Source: Saprospiraceae bacterium
Lineage (GTDB): Bacteria; Bacteroidota; Bacteroidia; Chitinophagales; Saprospiraceae
Assembly (NCBI GenBank): GCA_028285545.1
Contig: JANQPA010000024.1
Span: 1 to 64,000 of the forward strand
Direction: 5' to 3'
Length of the DNA stretch: 64,000 nt
This document shows, piece by piece, positions 1-10,257 of this stretch (position 1 is its first letter; each line of letters starts with the position of its first letter). Position numbers and translations under genes: made by a program. The notes under the pieces were generated by a model. The model did no database searches, was not told the origin of the DNA, and saw only the letters and a program-made list of their open reading frames with translations.

Positions 1-55
1 TAGTTTTTACTTTAATATGTATCTGCTTATAAAAAAGCAAAAAATATATTTTTTT

Positions 56-86
56 AAAGTCAATTTTTTCCAAAAATTGACTTTTT
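56..86. terminator. AT-rich hairpin followed by T-run
   Basis: The arms AAAGTCAATTTTT and AAAAATTGACTTT pair almost perfectly around a short TCC loop and run into further Ts. It looks like an intrinsic terminator for a gene lying to the left of the window; that gene is not visible, so the direction is inferred. Confidence 0.5.
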
Positions 87-139
87 ACACAACCCCTTAT
101 GCAATACACTTCCAGTCTGGAGACAGGTCAATAATGGGT

Positions 140-160
140 GCGGCAGTTAAAAACTGCCGC
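140..160. repeat. Palindrome GCGGCAGTT-AAA-AACTGCCGC
   Basis: A perfect 9-bp stem with a 3-base loop lies about 80 bp before the first gene. No T-run follows, so it is more like a dispersed intergenic palindrome than a terminator. It could form a hairpin in the leader of the downstream transcript. A related core (ACTGCC-TGC-GGCAGT) is present at 26606-26620. Confidence 0.45.
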
Positions 161-242
161 TAGCAAGGGAGAAGATAATTTCTAAAATTATGAGATCCAC
201 TCTCAATAATTTCCTAACTTCAAGAAAATAAATTGAGAAATT

Positions 243-1517
243 ATGGATCGAAGAAAATTTTTAAACAATACCGCAGCTTTTGCCACAGCCCTTCCTTTAA
301 TTGGTTTGTCCTGTACTCCTGAAACCAAAGAATCACAGCCAGTTAATCTAGCCAGTTTATCTGGAGAAGATTACTGGAAAGCTTTAAGAACTGAATTCCC
401 CATGCCAGCAGATGAGGCTTATTTTAATACAGGAACCATGGGTGCTCAGCCAACTCGTGTCCTAAATGCCGTCTTGGATAATATGCGAGACAATGCCTTT
501 AATATTGCTCATTGTGATTATCAAGGGAATGGCCCCTTGTTATTGCAGGGATACGAAGGATTTGATGGATTGAGAACCAAAATTGCCCAACTCATTAATG
601 CCAGTGATTTTAAGGAAATTGCTTTGATCCAGAATGCAACCATGGGCATGAATTATATTTCAAATGGAATGGATTTTCAACCTGGCGATGAGTTTATTAA
701 TACCGACCAGGAGCATGGTGGTGGATTTGGTGGCTGGCGTACTGCTGCCAAACGCTTTGGCCTGGAATACAAAGAAGCACATATTCCAATCCCCGCCAAT
801 GATCCTCAGGAGATTTTTGATAATATTTTTAATTTGGTTACACCCAAGACTCGGGTTATTGCGGTGCCGCATATCCTTTCAACTTATGGAGTAGTACTTC
901 CGGTTAAACAAATTTGCCAGGAAGCTAGAAGACGTGGCATTTTTACCATTATTGATGGAGCTCAGGCAGTTGGACATGTAAATGTAGATGTACAGGATAT
1001 GGGTTGTGACGCCTATTATTCCAGTCTGCACAAATGGTTGTTAGCACCAGCTGGTAATGGCATTTTATATGTTCGTAAGGAGGTGGTTGGTGATATTTGG
1101 ACAGTGGCAGCTAGTTATCAATGGGATAACGAAGAAGACCATGGATTGCGGTTGACGCAAAGAGGCACTGGGAATGTTTCTTTGATTGTGGGGCTAGAAG
1201 CGGCAATGGATTTTCACAATGAGGTTGGATCAGAGAAAGTAATCGGACGAATCAAGGAATTAGGAGATTACCTTAGGAGTGGCCTCCAAGAAATCGATAA
1301 AGTAAAAATCGTATCCTCTGTGCACCCGGATATGTGTGCTGGAATTACCACTTACCTGGTAGATGGAATTAAACCTGTTGATTTACAAAACGATATGTGG
1401 AAACGCCACAAATTACAGCCTCGGGCAGCAGGCGAAAATGGCCTGCGCCAGAGTACTCATATTTACAATCAGAAAGAAGAGATTGATAAGGCTTTAGAGG
1501 TAATCCGAAGTGTCTAA
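243..1517 (+). CDS. Exported class V aminotransferase-like PLP protein
   Basis: The 424-residue protein has the fold-type I PLP pattern of the class V aminotransferase/cysteine desulfurase family, closest in style to isopenicillin-N epimerase-like members. Asp238 in IDGAQAVGH would contact the cofactor ring nitrogen and Lys264 in SLHKW would form the Schiff base. The N-terminus is unusual for a PLP enzyme: an RRKFL twin-arginine-like motif at residues 3-7, a hydrophobic stretch and GLSC with Cys24 as a possible lipid anchor, which implies a folded export substrate in the periplasm. The ATG at 243 puts this signal at the start. It stands alone, ending at a hairpin facing a convergent receptor gene. 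The family is firm; substrate and reaction are unknown. Confidence 0.85.
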   Translation: MDRRKFLNNTAAFATALPLIGLSCTPETKESQPVNLASLSGEDYWKALRTEFPMPADEAYFNTGTMGAQPTRVLNAVLDNMRDNAFNIAHCDYQGNGPLLLQGYEGFDGLRTKIAQLINASDFKEIALIQNATMGMNYISNGMDFQPGDEFINTDQEHGGGFGGWRTAAKRFGLEYKEAHIPIPANDPQEIFDNIFNLVTPKTRVIAVPHILSTYGVVLPVKQICQEARRRGIFTIIDGAQAVGHVNVDVQDMGCDAYYSSLHKWLLAPAGNGILYVRKEVVGDIWTVAASYQWDNEEDHGLRLTQRGTGNVSLIVGLEAAMDFHNEVGSEKVIGRIKELGDYLRSGLQEIDKVKIVSSVHPDMCAGITTYLVDGIKPVDLQNDMWKRHKLQPRAAGENGLRQSTHIYNQKEEIDKALEVIRSV

Positions 1518-1524
1518 CAATTTT

Positions 1525-1560
1525 AATAATTGAGGGTGGCGACCGCCGCCCTCAATTATT
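1525..1560. terminator. Bidirectional terminator between convergent genes
   Basis: AATAATTGAGGG pairs with CCCTCAATTATT around a GC-rich loop. It lies 8 bp after the aminotransferase-like stop and 10 bp from the stop of the convergent receptor gene, so it can serve both. Confidence 0.75.
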
Positions 1561-1569
1561 CATTTAATT

Positions 1570-3999
1570 CTAATTCGCCCGTTTTTTCTCATCCTCAATA
1601 CTTGTTTTACGCTTTCGGGCTTTTTTAACTTTGGAATCACCAAAGAAATAGGTGAGGTTCGCCCTCAATCGACGAGTATCTCTTCGTCGAATACCTTTCG
1701 CTTCCAGGGCACCGTACTGTATCTCAAATCTATTATTCATAGTTTTGAAAACATCGCTGACCGCCAGCGCCAGGTTGCCCTTACCATTTAATATTCTCCT
1801 CTTGAAGCCTACATTTACATTCCACATAGCAGGAATGTTGGTGGTTCCATCTACAAGGGTGGGAGAGTTAAAAAAGCCAGACAATTCAAAGGTGGTCTTT
1901 TTGTTCAAAGTAAAGGTTTGCTGACTAAATATATTAAAGGCTTTAACATCCAGATCTACATTTTCCCCATCTAGGAATGTTCCCTTATTTTGTCGGTAAT
2001 AGGCCGTAAGGCTAACAAAACTACCCCACCAGTCTGTGATGGAAGTGGGAGAAGCAAAATTGATACTGTAATTGAATTGATCAGGAAGATTTAACCAGGT
2101 ACGGAATGCTTGCTTGCCTTCATCTGCCTGAACTTGCAAAACCATCATCTGAGTCGTACGACTGTAATTGACTGTAGTGTTGAACTTCAATTTTAAAGAA
2201 TGCCTGACTTGAAAAATATTGGAATATTCAGGCTGTAAAAATGGATTGCCTCGATGAAAAGTCAACTCATCCAGTTTGAATTCAAACGGATTCAAATTCT
2301 GATAAGAAGGTCTGTTAATGCGTCGGCTATAAGAAAGTTGTAGCTTATTATCATCATTCAAGGAAATATTAAGACTGGCAGAAGGGAATAGATTTAAATA
2401 ATCTCTCTCAACTAGACTATTGTCTACGTCTTTCAAAGCAAATAACTGTCCTTTTGAATAGGTGTTTTCCAAGCGGAGTCCGACCTGGAAGTTCACCTTT
2501 TTACTAATTTTTGCACTGTAATTAACATAAGCAGCACCCACTCTTTCCAGATATTCAAAATCATTGGTTCGGTCTATATCCAGAACATTTTCACCATCAA
2601 ATTCATTAAAAAACTCAAAGCTGTTCTCGGTTTTGATATCTGAAATTTTAGCTCCTAGGCCCAGAGTGCCGTCTAGGAAAGGCCTTTCATAATCAATTCT
2701 AAGAGCAGCAATACTGATATCATTCAGCGCAAAAGTTTCATTTATGCTTTGGCTGAGAGTTTTGGATTGATCAGGATTAGTATAAAAATTGCCCAAACCT
2801 TCAATACGGTCATAATCGTAGGTCCCGTAACTAGCATCAATGCTTAAAGAAGAATTTTTATTGAACTGAACTAAATAATTTACATTATAACTGATATTTT
2901 GGCTACTCCCAACTCCCGAACCTTCTACTAAAAGTAAACTATCTACTACCCCCGAACCGGCGATTCCTAGCCCTCCGGCACCATTATTTTTGGTCTCAAA
3001 ATCATTATTACCTCCTTCTACTAAAATACCAAGAGTGCTCTTTTTACTGAGAAAAAAATCGGCTCCAGCTCTAAAATTTAAGGGGGTATTTTGGCCCGTA
3101 ATACTGTTGAATTGATTATATGAAAAATCAAATTGATTGCGGTTTATAATCCACTGGTTGACCCAATAACCACGTGTCAGCGACAGACTACCAAAAGCAT
3201 TCATGAATTTGTTGCGAAAATTTCCCGATAAGCCGCCATTGCTTCGACTCCTTTCTCCAATGGCATATCCCAAATTGAGATTCATATTGGCACCGAGGCC
3301 AGTTTCCTTCTTTAGTCTAATATTAATAATGCCCGCATTCCCTTCTGCTTCGTATTTAGATCCCGGGTTGGTAATAATTTCTATAGCATCGACATCAACG
3401 CTTTGAAGTCCTTCCAGATAATTTACTAATTCATCTCCACGAAGAGGGGAGGGCCTGCCATTGATGAATATGCGGACTCCTGTACGTCCCAGCATGGTGA
3501 TGTTATTGTTATTATCGATGAGCACTCCTGGGGCTTTTCTTAATAATTCCAGACCATTATCTCCGATTGCATTCACGCTGTTTTCGACATTAAAAATCAT
3601 TTTGTCATTTTTCAGCTCTAGTAGAGGACGTTTTGCTGAAACCAGCACTTCTTCCAGATCAGTTCCATCCGATGAAACAAGATTTATAGGACCCGTATTT
3701 CTTTTTTCATTGGCTGCCAGGGAGATGTCCAATTGCATGTTGCCTAAACCTACGTAAGATATGGCAAGGTAATAATCCCCAGCTGATAATTTGGAAATGG
3801 TAAATTGACCTTTTTCATCAGTCATTTCTCCTTTTATATAACTTGAGTCAAGGGAATTATTTAAAATGACGGAGGCAAAGGCTAAGGGCTTATCCTCGGT
3901 ATCTACTATGGTCCCGTGTATTAATGCGTTTTGTGCTTGGATTAAAGAAAAAGTTAGAAAACAGAATACCAGGCATAAAAGTCCTGAATAGATTCTCAT
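1570..3999 (-). CDS. Outer-membrane beta-barrel protein, TonB-receptor-like
   Basis: The 809-residue protein starts with a signal peptide ending near LIQAQNA. A carboxypeptidase-regulatory-like Ig domain follows (about residues 27-105), then a plug-like segment with LRKAPGVLID and INGRPSPLRG (about 130-230), then a long barrel rich in aromatic/polar beta strands. This matches the Bacteroidota outer membrane beta-barrel family (OMP_b-brl_3). It ends with a basic tail containing KVKKARKRK rather than the usual terminal aromatic residue. No SusD partner is next to it. The hybrid regulator gene lies upstream on the same strand across 264 bp, so co-regulation is possible. Substrate unknown. Confidence 0.85.
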   Translation of the reverse strand: MRIYSGLLCLVFCFLTFSLIQAQNALIHGTIVDTEDKPLAFASVILNNSLDSSYIKGEMTDEKGQFTISKLSAGDYYLAISYVGLGNMQLDISLAANEKRNTGPINLVSSDGTDLEEVLVSAKRPLLELKNDKMIFNVENSVNAIGDNGLELLRKAPGVLIDNNNNITMLGRTGVRIFINGRPSPLRGDELVNYLEGLQSVDVDAIEIITNPGSKYEAEGNAGIINIRLKKETGLGANMNLNLGYAIGERSRSNGGLSGNFRNKFMNAFGSLSLTRGYWVNQWIINRNQFDFSYNQFNSITGQNTPLNFRAGADFFLSKKSTLGILVEGGNNDFETKNNGAGGLGIAGSGVVDSLLLVEGSGVGSSQNISYNVNYLVQFNKNSSLSIDASYGTYDYDRIEGLGNFYTNPDQSKTLSQSINETFALNDISIAALRIDYERPFLDGTLGLGAKISDIKTENSFEFFNEFDGENVLDIDRTNDFEYLERVGAAYVNYSAKISKKVNFQVGLRLENTYSKGQLFALKDVDNSLVERDYLNLFPSASLNISLNDDNKLQLSYSRRINRPSYQNLNPFEFKLDELTFHRGNPFLQPEYSNIFQVRHSLKLKFNTTVNYSRTTQMMVLQVQADEGKQAFRTWLNLPDQFNYSINFASPTSITDWWGSFVSLTAYYRQNKGTFLDGENVDLDVKAFNIFSQQTFTLNKKTTFELSGFFNSPTLVDGTTNIPAMWNVNVGFKRRILNGKGNLALAVSDVFKTMNNRFEIQYGALEAKGIRRRDTRRLRANLTYFFGDSKVKKARKRKTSIEDEKKRAN

Positions 4000-4263
4000 G
4001 GTTTTAAGGTTTTAATGTGTTTAAAAGTTTGTTGTTAGTTTGATTAATGTAATTGGGACTATTAAATTTTTATTGATTCAAATTGTACTTGGAATACAAG
4101 AAATCAATTTTAATAGTAGATAGAGGCAAGATATTAAGGATGTACAGGTTGCTTCTGCATTTATATTTCAAATGTAAGGAGCTTTTTGACAAGTTGCAAC
4201 CTGGAAACCTGGATATTTCTTTCAAAATACTTGAAAGATAAATGCTAATATTTTGATAATGAG

Positions 4264-7200
4264 TTATTTGCGAAAATCACGAGGTGAGCTTTTAAACTCA
4301 CTTTGGAATGTCCTGGAAAAGTAATTAGGGTCAGAATAGCCCACCTCATAGGCAATTTCAGCAATGGACATCTCCGTATCTTTTAATAATTCTTTGGCTT
4401 TTTGAAGGCGTATAGAGCGAATAAATTGGGAGGGAGTTTGGCCGGTCAAAGCTTTCAATTTGCGATAAACCTGTATCTGACTCATGAAGACTCGCTGCGC
4501 TAGTTGTGGAACCCCAAAATCAGGATTGTCCATTTGCTCAATTACCTTTTCTCTTAATTTTTGCAAAAATTTAGCTTCCTTGTCATTTGGAGTTGGAGTC
4601 GCTAATGGCCCATCAGGACTAGTCGAAAAACGTTCTTGAAGTATATGACGTAGTTCCACTAATTTTTTCAGGCGAACCAATAATTCCTGTTTCTGGAATG
4701 GCTTAGTCAAATACGCATCGGCACCATGTTGTAATCCTTCAATAAGATCTTCTTGTCCAGCTCGGGCAGTAAGTAGGATAATGGGTATATGACTGGTTCG
4801 TTCATCTTGTTTTAAGGTAGCGCAGACTTCAAAACCATCTTTTTCAGGCATCATAACATCGCTGATGATAATATCCGGTACTAATTCAATAGCTTGGTCA
4901 ATCCCGATTTGGCCATTTTCGGCCATATAAATATTGTATGCTCCATTCAGCAATTCTTTGATATAAATGGCTACATCTGCATTGTCCTCAATAATGAGTA
5001 GGGAAGGGGCATCCGGATTTTTTCCAGATATGGTTGAAGAACTTAGGTTTTCAATACCTACTGTAGAAATAGATGTGCCCGCTTGGATTTGACCAGTAGA
5101 AATATTTTGTTGTAAGGGAGCCTCTTGGTTGATTGGCAATTGAATGAAGAAAGTACTGCCTTTTCCAGGATTGCTTTCCACCTTAATTTTACCTTTCATA
5201 AGTTCCACCAATTCTTTGGTAAGAGCCAGGCCAATTCCAGTTCCTTCTCCTTTTCGGGTTGAAGAACCGTCGGCCTGATAAAAGCGATCAAAAACATGTT
5301 GTACTTCTTTAGGATTCATTCCTACGCCCGTGTCTTTGACCTTCATTTGTAATTGGTCTGAACCTAAATTTTGCTGTTTTAATAAGTGAAGAATAATCTT
5401 TCCCTTCTCGGGAGTGAACTTAATGGCATTAGATAGTAAGTTGTATACGATTTGCTGTATTTTTTCTTCATCATAATCCATCAGGAGCGATTCCTCTTCT
5501 GAGTAGAAAGTTAATCGGATACCTTTGTCTTCAGCCATTGAATAGAAAGATTCGGTTAGATATTGCAGGTAAACAACAATATCCCCCTGGACCAATTTTA
5601 ATTTGAGCTTCCCTGAATCAAGTTTGGATAAATCCAGTAATTGGTTGATGAGGTGCAGTAGATTGTGCCCATTTCGCTGTATAAGACTCAGGCCACCAGT
5701 GATTTTTTCTTTATAAGATTTAGGAAGTTCGGCAGCCTTTACATTGAGCTGTTCTGTCATCCCCATAATCACCGTCAAGGGAGTCCGGAATTCATGAGTA
5801 ATATTGGTGTAAAGGTGACTTTTGAGTTGATCCAATTCCTTCATCCGACGTGACTCGGCTTTTTCGAGCTGACGGCGTACATTGTATAGATACAAGCTGT
5901 AAAGCCCCATTCCGATTAGGAGTATCCACAACACATATGCCCAGGTGCTTTGCCACCAAGGCGGGCGAATGGTAAATTGATAGAAGAAAACAGGACCCCA
6001 ATTATCCTCCAATCCCGCTGCTTTTATCTGGAAAGTATAATTGCCAGGGCTTAAACCACGATACTCTGCCTTATTATCTTTGCTGGGAGTACTCCATTCA
6101 TTATCAATGCCCTCAATGAAATAGCTAAACTGTACTTGATCTAATCGAGGATGATGAGTTGCAGAAAAATGGAAAGTGATATGATTGAAATCGTGAGGAA
6201 GTAATAAACCAATGGGGTAATTATGGAAGGTCGCAACGCTTTCGAAATCCAAATGGGCAAAATTCCGTTTGTTATTTTCCCCAGCCCAGTAGTCTTTCCC
6301 TTTGCTAATGCTATCTGCCAAACTACGAAAATCAATGGTGGTCTGGCCAATATTGATTTCTTTTAATTCCACCCGAGCAGAATCCTGGATCGGGTATACG
6401 TCAGGTGGAAGCATTTGAAGGGAGTTGTTGCTTCCCCACCAAATCTGGTTTTTATGGTCTCGGAGGGTTGAGTTGGCATAGAATTCTCCACCTAGTAAGC
6501 CATCGGCCCGGCAGTAATTTATGACTCTAAAGGAGGCTTCAGATCCTACTGTTTTTCCATTAGATTCACGCAATAACAGGTTCAAGCAGTGACCAGCTCC
6601 AAGCCAAATGTTTCCAACACTATCTTCAGTAACGGTCCAGACTTCATTACTACTTAATCCATCCTTAGTTGTAAAAGCTTCAAAAGAAAGAATACTGTCA
6701 GCAGGATTGAATCGATTTACCCCGCCATCAGCGGTACCTGCCCAAATATATCCTTCCTTGTCTTCTAGTAGAGAAACTATCATATTGTGACTCAGACCTT
6801 CCCGAGTGGTATAAATGGTAGCAAAATCTCCATCAAATTTGATCAGCCCACCCCCATAACTTCCTGCCCAAACCTGACCATTCCGGTCAGTCAGCAAAGC
6901 TCTGATGGAGTTGACATCTAAATCTAGTTGTTTATTTCTTTCTTCATTGATACTTTCCAAGTGATATTGAATCCAGGAGTCGCCCTCAAATTTGGTTAAG
7001 CCGCCTTTGCGTGCCCCGAACCACATATTACCATTGGGAGTTTCAGTAATAGCATAGACTTCATCTCCTCCCAACCCCTGCTCAGGGGTATACCCTAGAA
7101 GTTGGGTTTTATTCCATTTATATACTCCATAACCAGGAGTTCCCATCCATAGGTGATCCTTTTGATCCAGGTAGAGATCCCTGGTAATTTGATTCGAGCT

Positions 7201-8763
7201 GGAATTTGAGTAAAAGACATCAAAAAAAGTGTAATTTTTTCCATCAAAGGCGGCTGTTTTAGCCATATGGTGAAGGCCAAACCATAAATTCTGTGACTGA
7301 TCTTCAACAATATTAGTAATATGGGACATTTCAGGAATGCTTTCAAACCCCTGATACCGAATTTTGTGTGGTGAATAACGCTGGATTCCTAAGATTTCGG
7401 AACTTAACCAAAGATTTTCATTAGAATCCCATAATAAAGGACCCAAAAAAGGAGCAATAAGACCTTCCTTTGCAGTGTATGAAGTAAGGGAAAATCCTTC
7501 AGGATCTAGTTTAGTAAGGCTTCGATTTTGTGTTTTTTCATTTGCAGTCCCCCAGATATTTCCATATGAATCAGCAAGGCCAAAATGTAAAGGAAAAGGG
7601 GTTTTATAGGAAACGATGCTATTTTTAGAAAAGGCATAGGTCATTTGGTCTTTGAAAACCCAGATAGTACCTTTTGAGTTCATCGTAACATTCCGCCATG
7701 CATATGTTCCAGACCAGGAAAATCCCAAATTATGGCGATAATGTACAAAGCGTTTGCCATCAAAACTAGTATTCCCATCGGGGTGGCATATCCACAATAG
7801 CTCATTATTATCAGTAAATACATTAAACGCTGGAGTTTCTAATAATCCTTGGTCAGTGGTATAAAGGCGACAAGTATTAGCCTCTAGATTAATCAAGCCA
7901 AAACCTGATGCTACCCAGATGCGATTATTTTGATCTTCAGTGATTTTGAGACTTGTAAAGTGTTCTGCCCCGTCAATGTTGAGCCTATCAGGCCAGTTCG
8001 TTTTTGTAAAATCATAGATGATAAGCTTATGCCCGTCAAATTTTGCAATTGCATCGTTCTTACCAATATTCCTACGGCCAAAATTTGTAAGAGAGAACCA
8101 TATCGCCCCTTGTTGATCCTCCATGAATACAAAAGCATTGAAGAAATCCAGTACATCTGTGAGATCATACAACAAAAACTCCTTGCCATCAAAATGAATA
8201 ACCCCTAATTCACTCCCCATCCAAAAATGCCCTTTGTGGTCCTCTATCATAGTTGTGATAAGATTAAATGGTAAGCCCTCCTCCATGGTTAAGGTTTCAA
8301 ATTGACTGGTGCTGAGGGATTTTCGTCTAAAGGACCAGGCAGGGTAACGGACAGGTAGTGGCAGATTTATAGTATCTGAGTGAAGGGGAATCTCAAAAGC
8401 CTGAGGGATGCCATTTTCCCCAGGGGTAACCGTCGGTAAATTATCCGGCCAATAGTGAATATCAGATTGGGTAAGAGGGTATTCCTTGGGTAAATTTGCC
8501 GGAATGGTGATGGTTTTAGAAGGAAACACCTCTGGAGGAGGCCGATCTGCTGCTAATATCTTTTTTCCCTTCCACAAGAAAGCTTCACCAGTTTTGATGG
8601 TATCCCCTTCGATAAGGATCGGGACTGGGGCTGTAATCTTATTTTCCGATACAGATACGGTCTCCTGACTTGGCTTTTGCTGACAAGCGAGGCAGCCAAA
8701 AATCAGGGGCATGCCAAAAAACAACAGATCTGATAAGCTAGAAAGGTGTCCTCGTCGTTTCAT
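4264..8763 (-). CDS. Hybrid two-component sensor/regulator (HTCS)
   Basis: This 1,499-residue protein joins sensor, kinase and transcription factor. In order it has a hydrophobic N-terminus with a CLAC lipobox-like site near residue 27, a long set of two-component propeller repeats (about 145-790, repeated IWxG/LWxG motifs), a Y_Y_Y domain with LSPGNYTFQIKA, a membrane helix near 950, HisKA with His990 in THEFRTPL, a HATPase with GTGIGLAL, a receiver with phospho-acceptor Asp1302 in SDVMMP, and a C-terminal AraC helix-turn-helix. Family members sense glycans or their products in the periplasm and switch on nearby utilisation genes. No SusC/SusD pair is adjacent; candidate targets are the downstream barrel protein and the serine hydrolases or xylanase upstream. 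The apparent lipobox is odd because the protein also needs a membrane-crossing helix. Confidence 0.93.
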   Translation of the reverse strand: MKRRGHLSSLSDLLFFGMPLIFGCLACQQKPSQETVSVSENKITAPVPILIEGDTIKTGEAFLWKGKKILAADRPPPEVFPSKTITIPANLPKEYPLTQSDIHYWPDNLPTVTPGENGIPQAFEIPLHSDTINLPLPVRYPAWSFRRKSLSTSQFETLTMEEGLPFNLITTMIEDHKGHFWMGSELGVIHFDGKEFLLYDLTDVLDFFNAFVFMEDQQGAIWFSLTNFGRRNIGKNDAIAKFDGHKLIIYDFTKTNWPDRLNIDGAEHFTSLKITEDQNNRIWVASGFGLINLEANTCRLYTTDQGLLETPAFNVFTDNNELLWICHPDGNTSFDGKRFVHYRHNLGFSWSGTYAWRNVTMNSKGTIWVFKDQMTYAFSKNSIVSYKTPFPLHFGLADSYGNIWGTANEKTQNRSLTKLDPEGFSLTSYTAKEGLIAPFLGPLLWDSNENLWLSSEILGIQRYSPHKIRYQGFESIPEMSHITNIVEDQSQNLWFGLHHMAKTAAFDGKNYTFFDVFYSNSSSNQITRDLYLDQKDHLWMGTPGYGVYKWNKTQLLGYTPEQGLGGDEVYAITETPNGNMWFGARKGGLTKFEGDSWIQYHLESINEERNKQLDLDVNSIRALLTDRNGQVWAGSYGGGLIKFDGDFATIYTTREGLSHNMIVSLLEDKEGYIWAGTADGGVNRFNPADSILSFEAFTTKDGLSSNEVWTVTEDSVGNIWLGAGHCLNLLLRESNGKTVGSEASFRVINYCRADGLLGGEFYANSTLRDHKNQIWWGSNNSLQMLPPDVYPIQDSARVELKEINIGQTTIDFRSLADSISKGKDYWAGENNKRNFAHLDFESVATFHNYPIGLLLPHDFNHITFHFSATHHPRLDQVQFSYFIEGIDNEWSTPSKDNKAEYRGLSPGNYTFQIKAAGLEDNWGPVFFYQFTIRPPWWQSTWAYVLWILLIGMGLYSLYLYNVRRQLEKAESRRMKELDQLKSHLYTNITHEFRTPLTVIMGMTEQLNVKAAELPKSYKEKITGGLSLIQRNGHNLLHLINQLLDLSKLDSGKLKLKLVQGDIVVYLQYLTESFYSMAEDKGIRLTFYSEEESLLMDYDEEKIQQIVYNLLSNAIKFTPEKGKIILHLLKQQNLGSDQLQMKVKDTGVGMNPKEVQHVFDRFYQADGSSTRKGEGTGIGLALTKELVELMKGKIKVESNPGKGSTFFIQLPINQEAPLQQNISTGQIQAGTSISTVGIENLSSSTISGKNPDAPSLLIIEDNADVAIYIKELLNGAYNIYMAENGQIGIDQAIELVPDIIISDVMMPEKDGFEVCATLKQDERTSHIPIILLTARAGQEDLIEGLQHGADAYLTKPFQKQELLVRLKKLVELRHILQERFSTSPDGPLATPTPNDKEAKFLQKLREKVIEQMDNPDFGVPQLAQRVFMSQIQVYRKLKALTGQTPSQFIRSIRLQKAKELLKDTEMSIAEIAYEVGYSDPNYFSRTFQSEFKSSPRDFRK

Positions 8764-9010
8764 ATCATCGATAAACCATTACGAATACCGAAAATAGGGA
8801 TTTCGTTGAGATTTTCCTATTATGGAGAGCAAGTCTGGATTGAAGCGTTTTTCTGTGAATTCTTTGATCATTTTTTGATTTAATCATGGAAAATGGGCCT
8901 TAGGCAATATACTGCCAGTTTCCAAGCTGGAAAGTATTAATTCTAGTTCAACAACTTATGAAAAGGGCGTCATCTCAGTTTCAAAAAATATAATTTTTTG
9001 CACAGAGGTG

Positions 9011-10207
9011 TTATTCAAGGGCTGGAAAAATAAACCTTTCAAGAATGTTATAAATACGTTTCCTAACTTTAAAATTACCGCCAGTAAATACAACAACTAT
9101 ATTTTCTTCAGGAAAAACAATAATTTCCTGCCCACCCCATCCACCTGCTTGGAAAAGTTTTGTCTTTCTTCCATTTCTTGAAATCTCATTAGTCCACCAC
9201 GAATAGGCGTAACCATTTCTACCGGAATCATCTATTGGGATGTTTATGCCCGTATTGTTATTATAGGTCCTTTTGCTGTTTTCCACCCATTGATTAGATA
9301 CGACTCTTTCCTCATTCCATTTTCCTCCATTTAAGTAGCTAATTCCGAATTTTAACATATCGCGCGAAGTCATGTTTAAGGAGCCATCACAAGCATATGT
9401 TCCATTTTCAAACTGATACCAGGTGACAGAATCGATTCCAAGTGGTTGGAATAAATACAAATTTGAAAAATCTTTAACGTTCTTTTTGGTGGCATTTTTT
9501 AATATTTCGCCTAAAATTATAGTTCCCCCACCATTATATGTAAACTTATCTCCCGGCTTATGCTTAAGTTGTTTTTCCAAAACACAAGAAACAGGATCAT
9601 CCTGGCAATAAAAATACAGTCTGTCAATGTCATTTGTTGAAGGATCATGTGGGCCCCACTCATCCCATTCCAGACCAGATGTCATGGTTAAAAGATGTTC
9701 AATACTAATTTTACTTTTACCATCTGTTTTGTATTGCTGATGTTCCGGTAAATAATTAAATATTGATTCATTTACGCTCTTGATATAGCCCTTATCAATA
9801 GCTATTCCTATACAAGCTGAAGTGATGCTCTTGGTACAAGACATAATTACATGCATGCTGTCTTTATCCCACTGTATTCTTGGGCCTTGAAGATTGGGGG
9901 CATCCCATTGATACTTATTGCCCTCAAAATATTCTTCCAAAACCAACATGCCGTCTTTATAAATTAGCATTGAATGCACCTGATTGTACTTATTTGCGTA
10001 AATGCAATCAACTGCCTGTCCTATCTTTTGGGAATCAATACCAACATCCTTCAAAGTGCCAACTTTTAATCCATCATCAATAAATTCAGGTGAACGATAA
10101 ATGTATATAGATTCGCAATTACTACAACCAACGAATAGGGTTGATAGAATGGTAAATACAAATATTTGATATTTAATATTATAGTTTTCTAATCGCATAA
10201 TTCTCAA
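9011..10207 (-). CDS. Serine hydrolase lipoprotein, beta-lactamase class C fold
   Basis: The 398-residue protein carries a lipoprotein signal (LFVGC, Cys28). The penicillin-binding-like fold is shown by Ser123-Cys-Thr-Lys126 (the SxxK nucleophile/base pair) and Tyr224-Asn in KFTYNGGG (YxN-like), plus a GGWGGQ segment near the C-terminus in place of the KTG triad. Such proteins are esterases, D-aminopeptidases or amidases rather than true beta-lactamases. Its reading direction matches the second serine hydrolase at 10627-12135, separated by a decayed coding stretch. The two are not close copies: the second has a longer N-terminal part. Substrate cannot be told. Confidence 0.85.
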   Translation of the reverse strand: MRIMRLENYNIKYQIFVFTILSTLFVGCSNCESIYIYRSPEFIDDGLKVGTLKDVGIDSQKIGQAVDCIYANKYNQVHSMLIYKDGMLVLEEYFEGNKYQWDAPNLQGPRIQWDKDSMHVIMSCTKSITSACIGIAIDKGYIKSVNESIFNYLPEHQQYKTDGKSKISIEHLLTMTSGLEWDEWGPHDPSTNDIDRLYFYCQDDPVSCVLEKQLKHKPGDKFTYNGGGTIILGEILKNATKKNVKDFSNLYLFQPLGIDSVTWYQFENGTYACDGSLNMTSRDMLKFGISYLNGGKWNEERVVSNQWVENSKRTYNNNTGINIPIDDSGRNGYAYSWWTNEISRNGRKTKLFQAGGWGGQEIIVFPEENIVVVFTGGNFKVRKRIYNILERFIFPALE

Positions 10208-10257
10208 TTCGAATAATTATTTTTTTCCCAACTCCAATTAAGCAATCATGATGATTT

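Noticed and set aside
1-242. A gene or tRNA at the left edge
   Set aside because: No open frame or cloverleaf fold was found; only two hairpins are visible.
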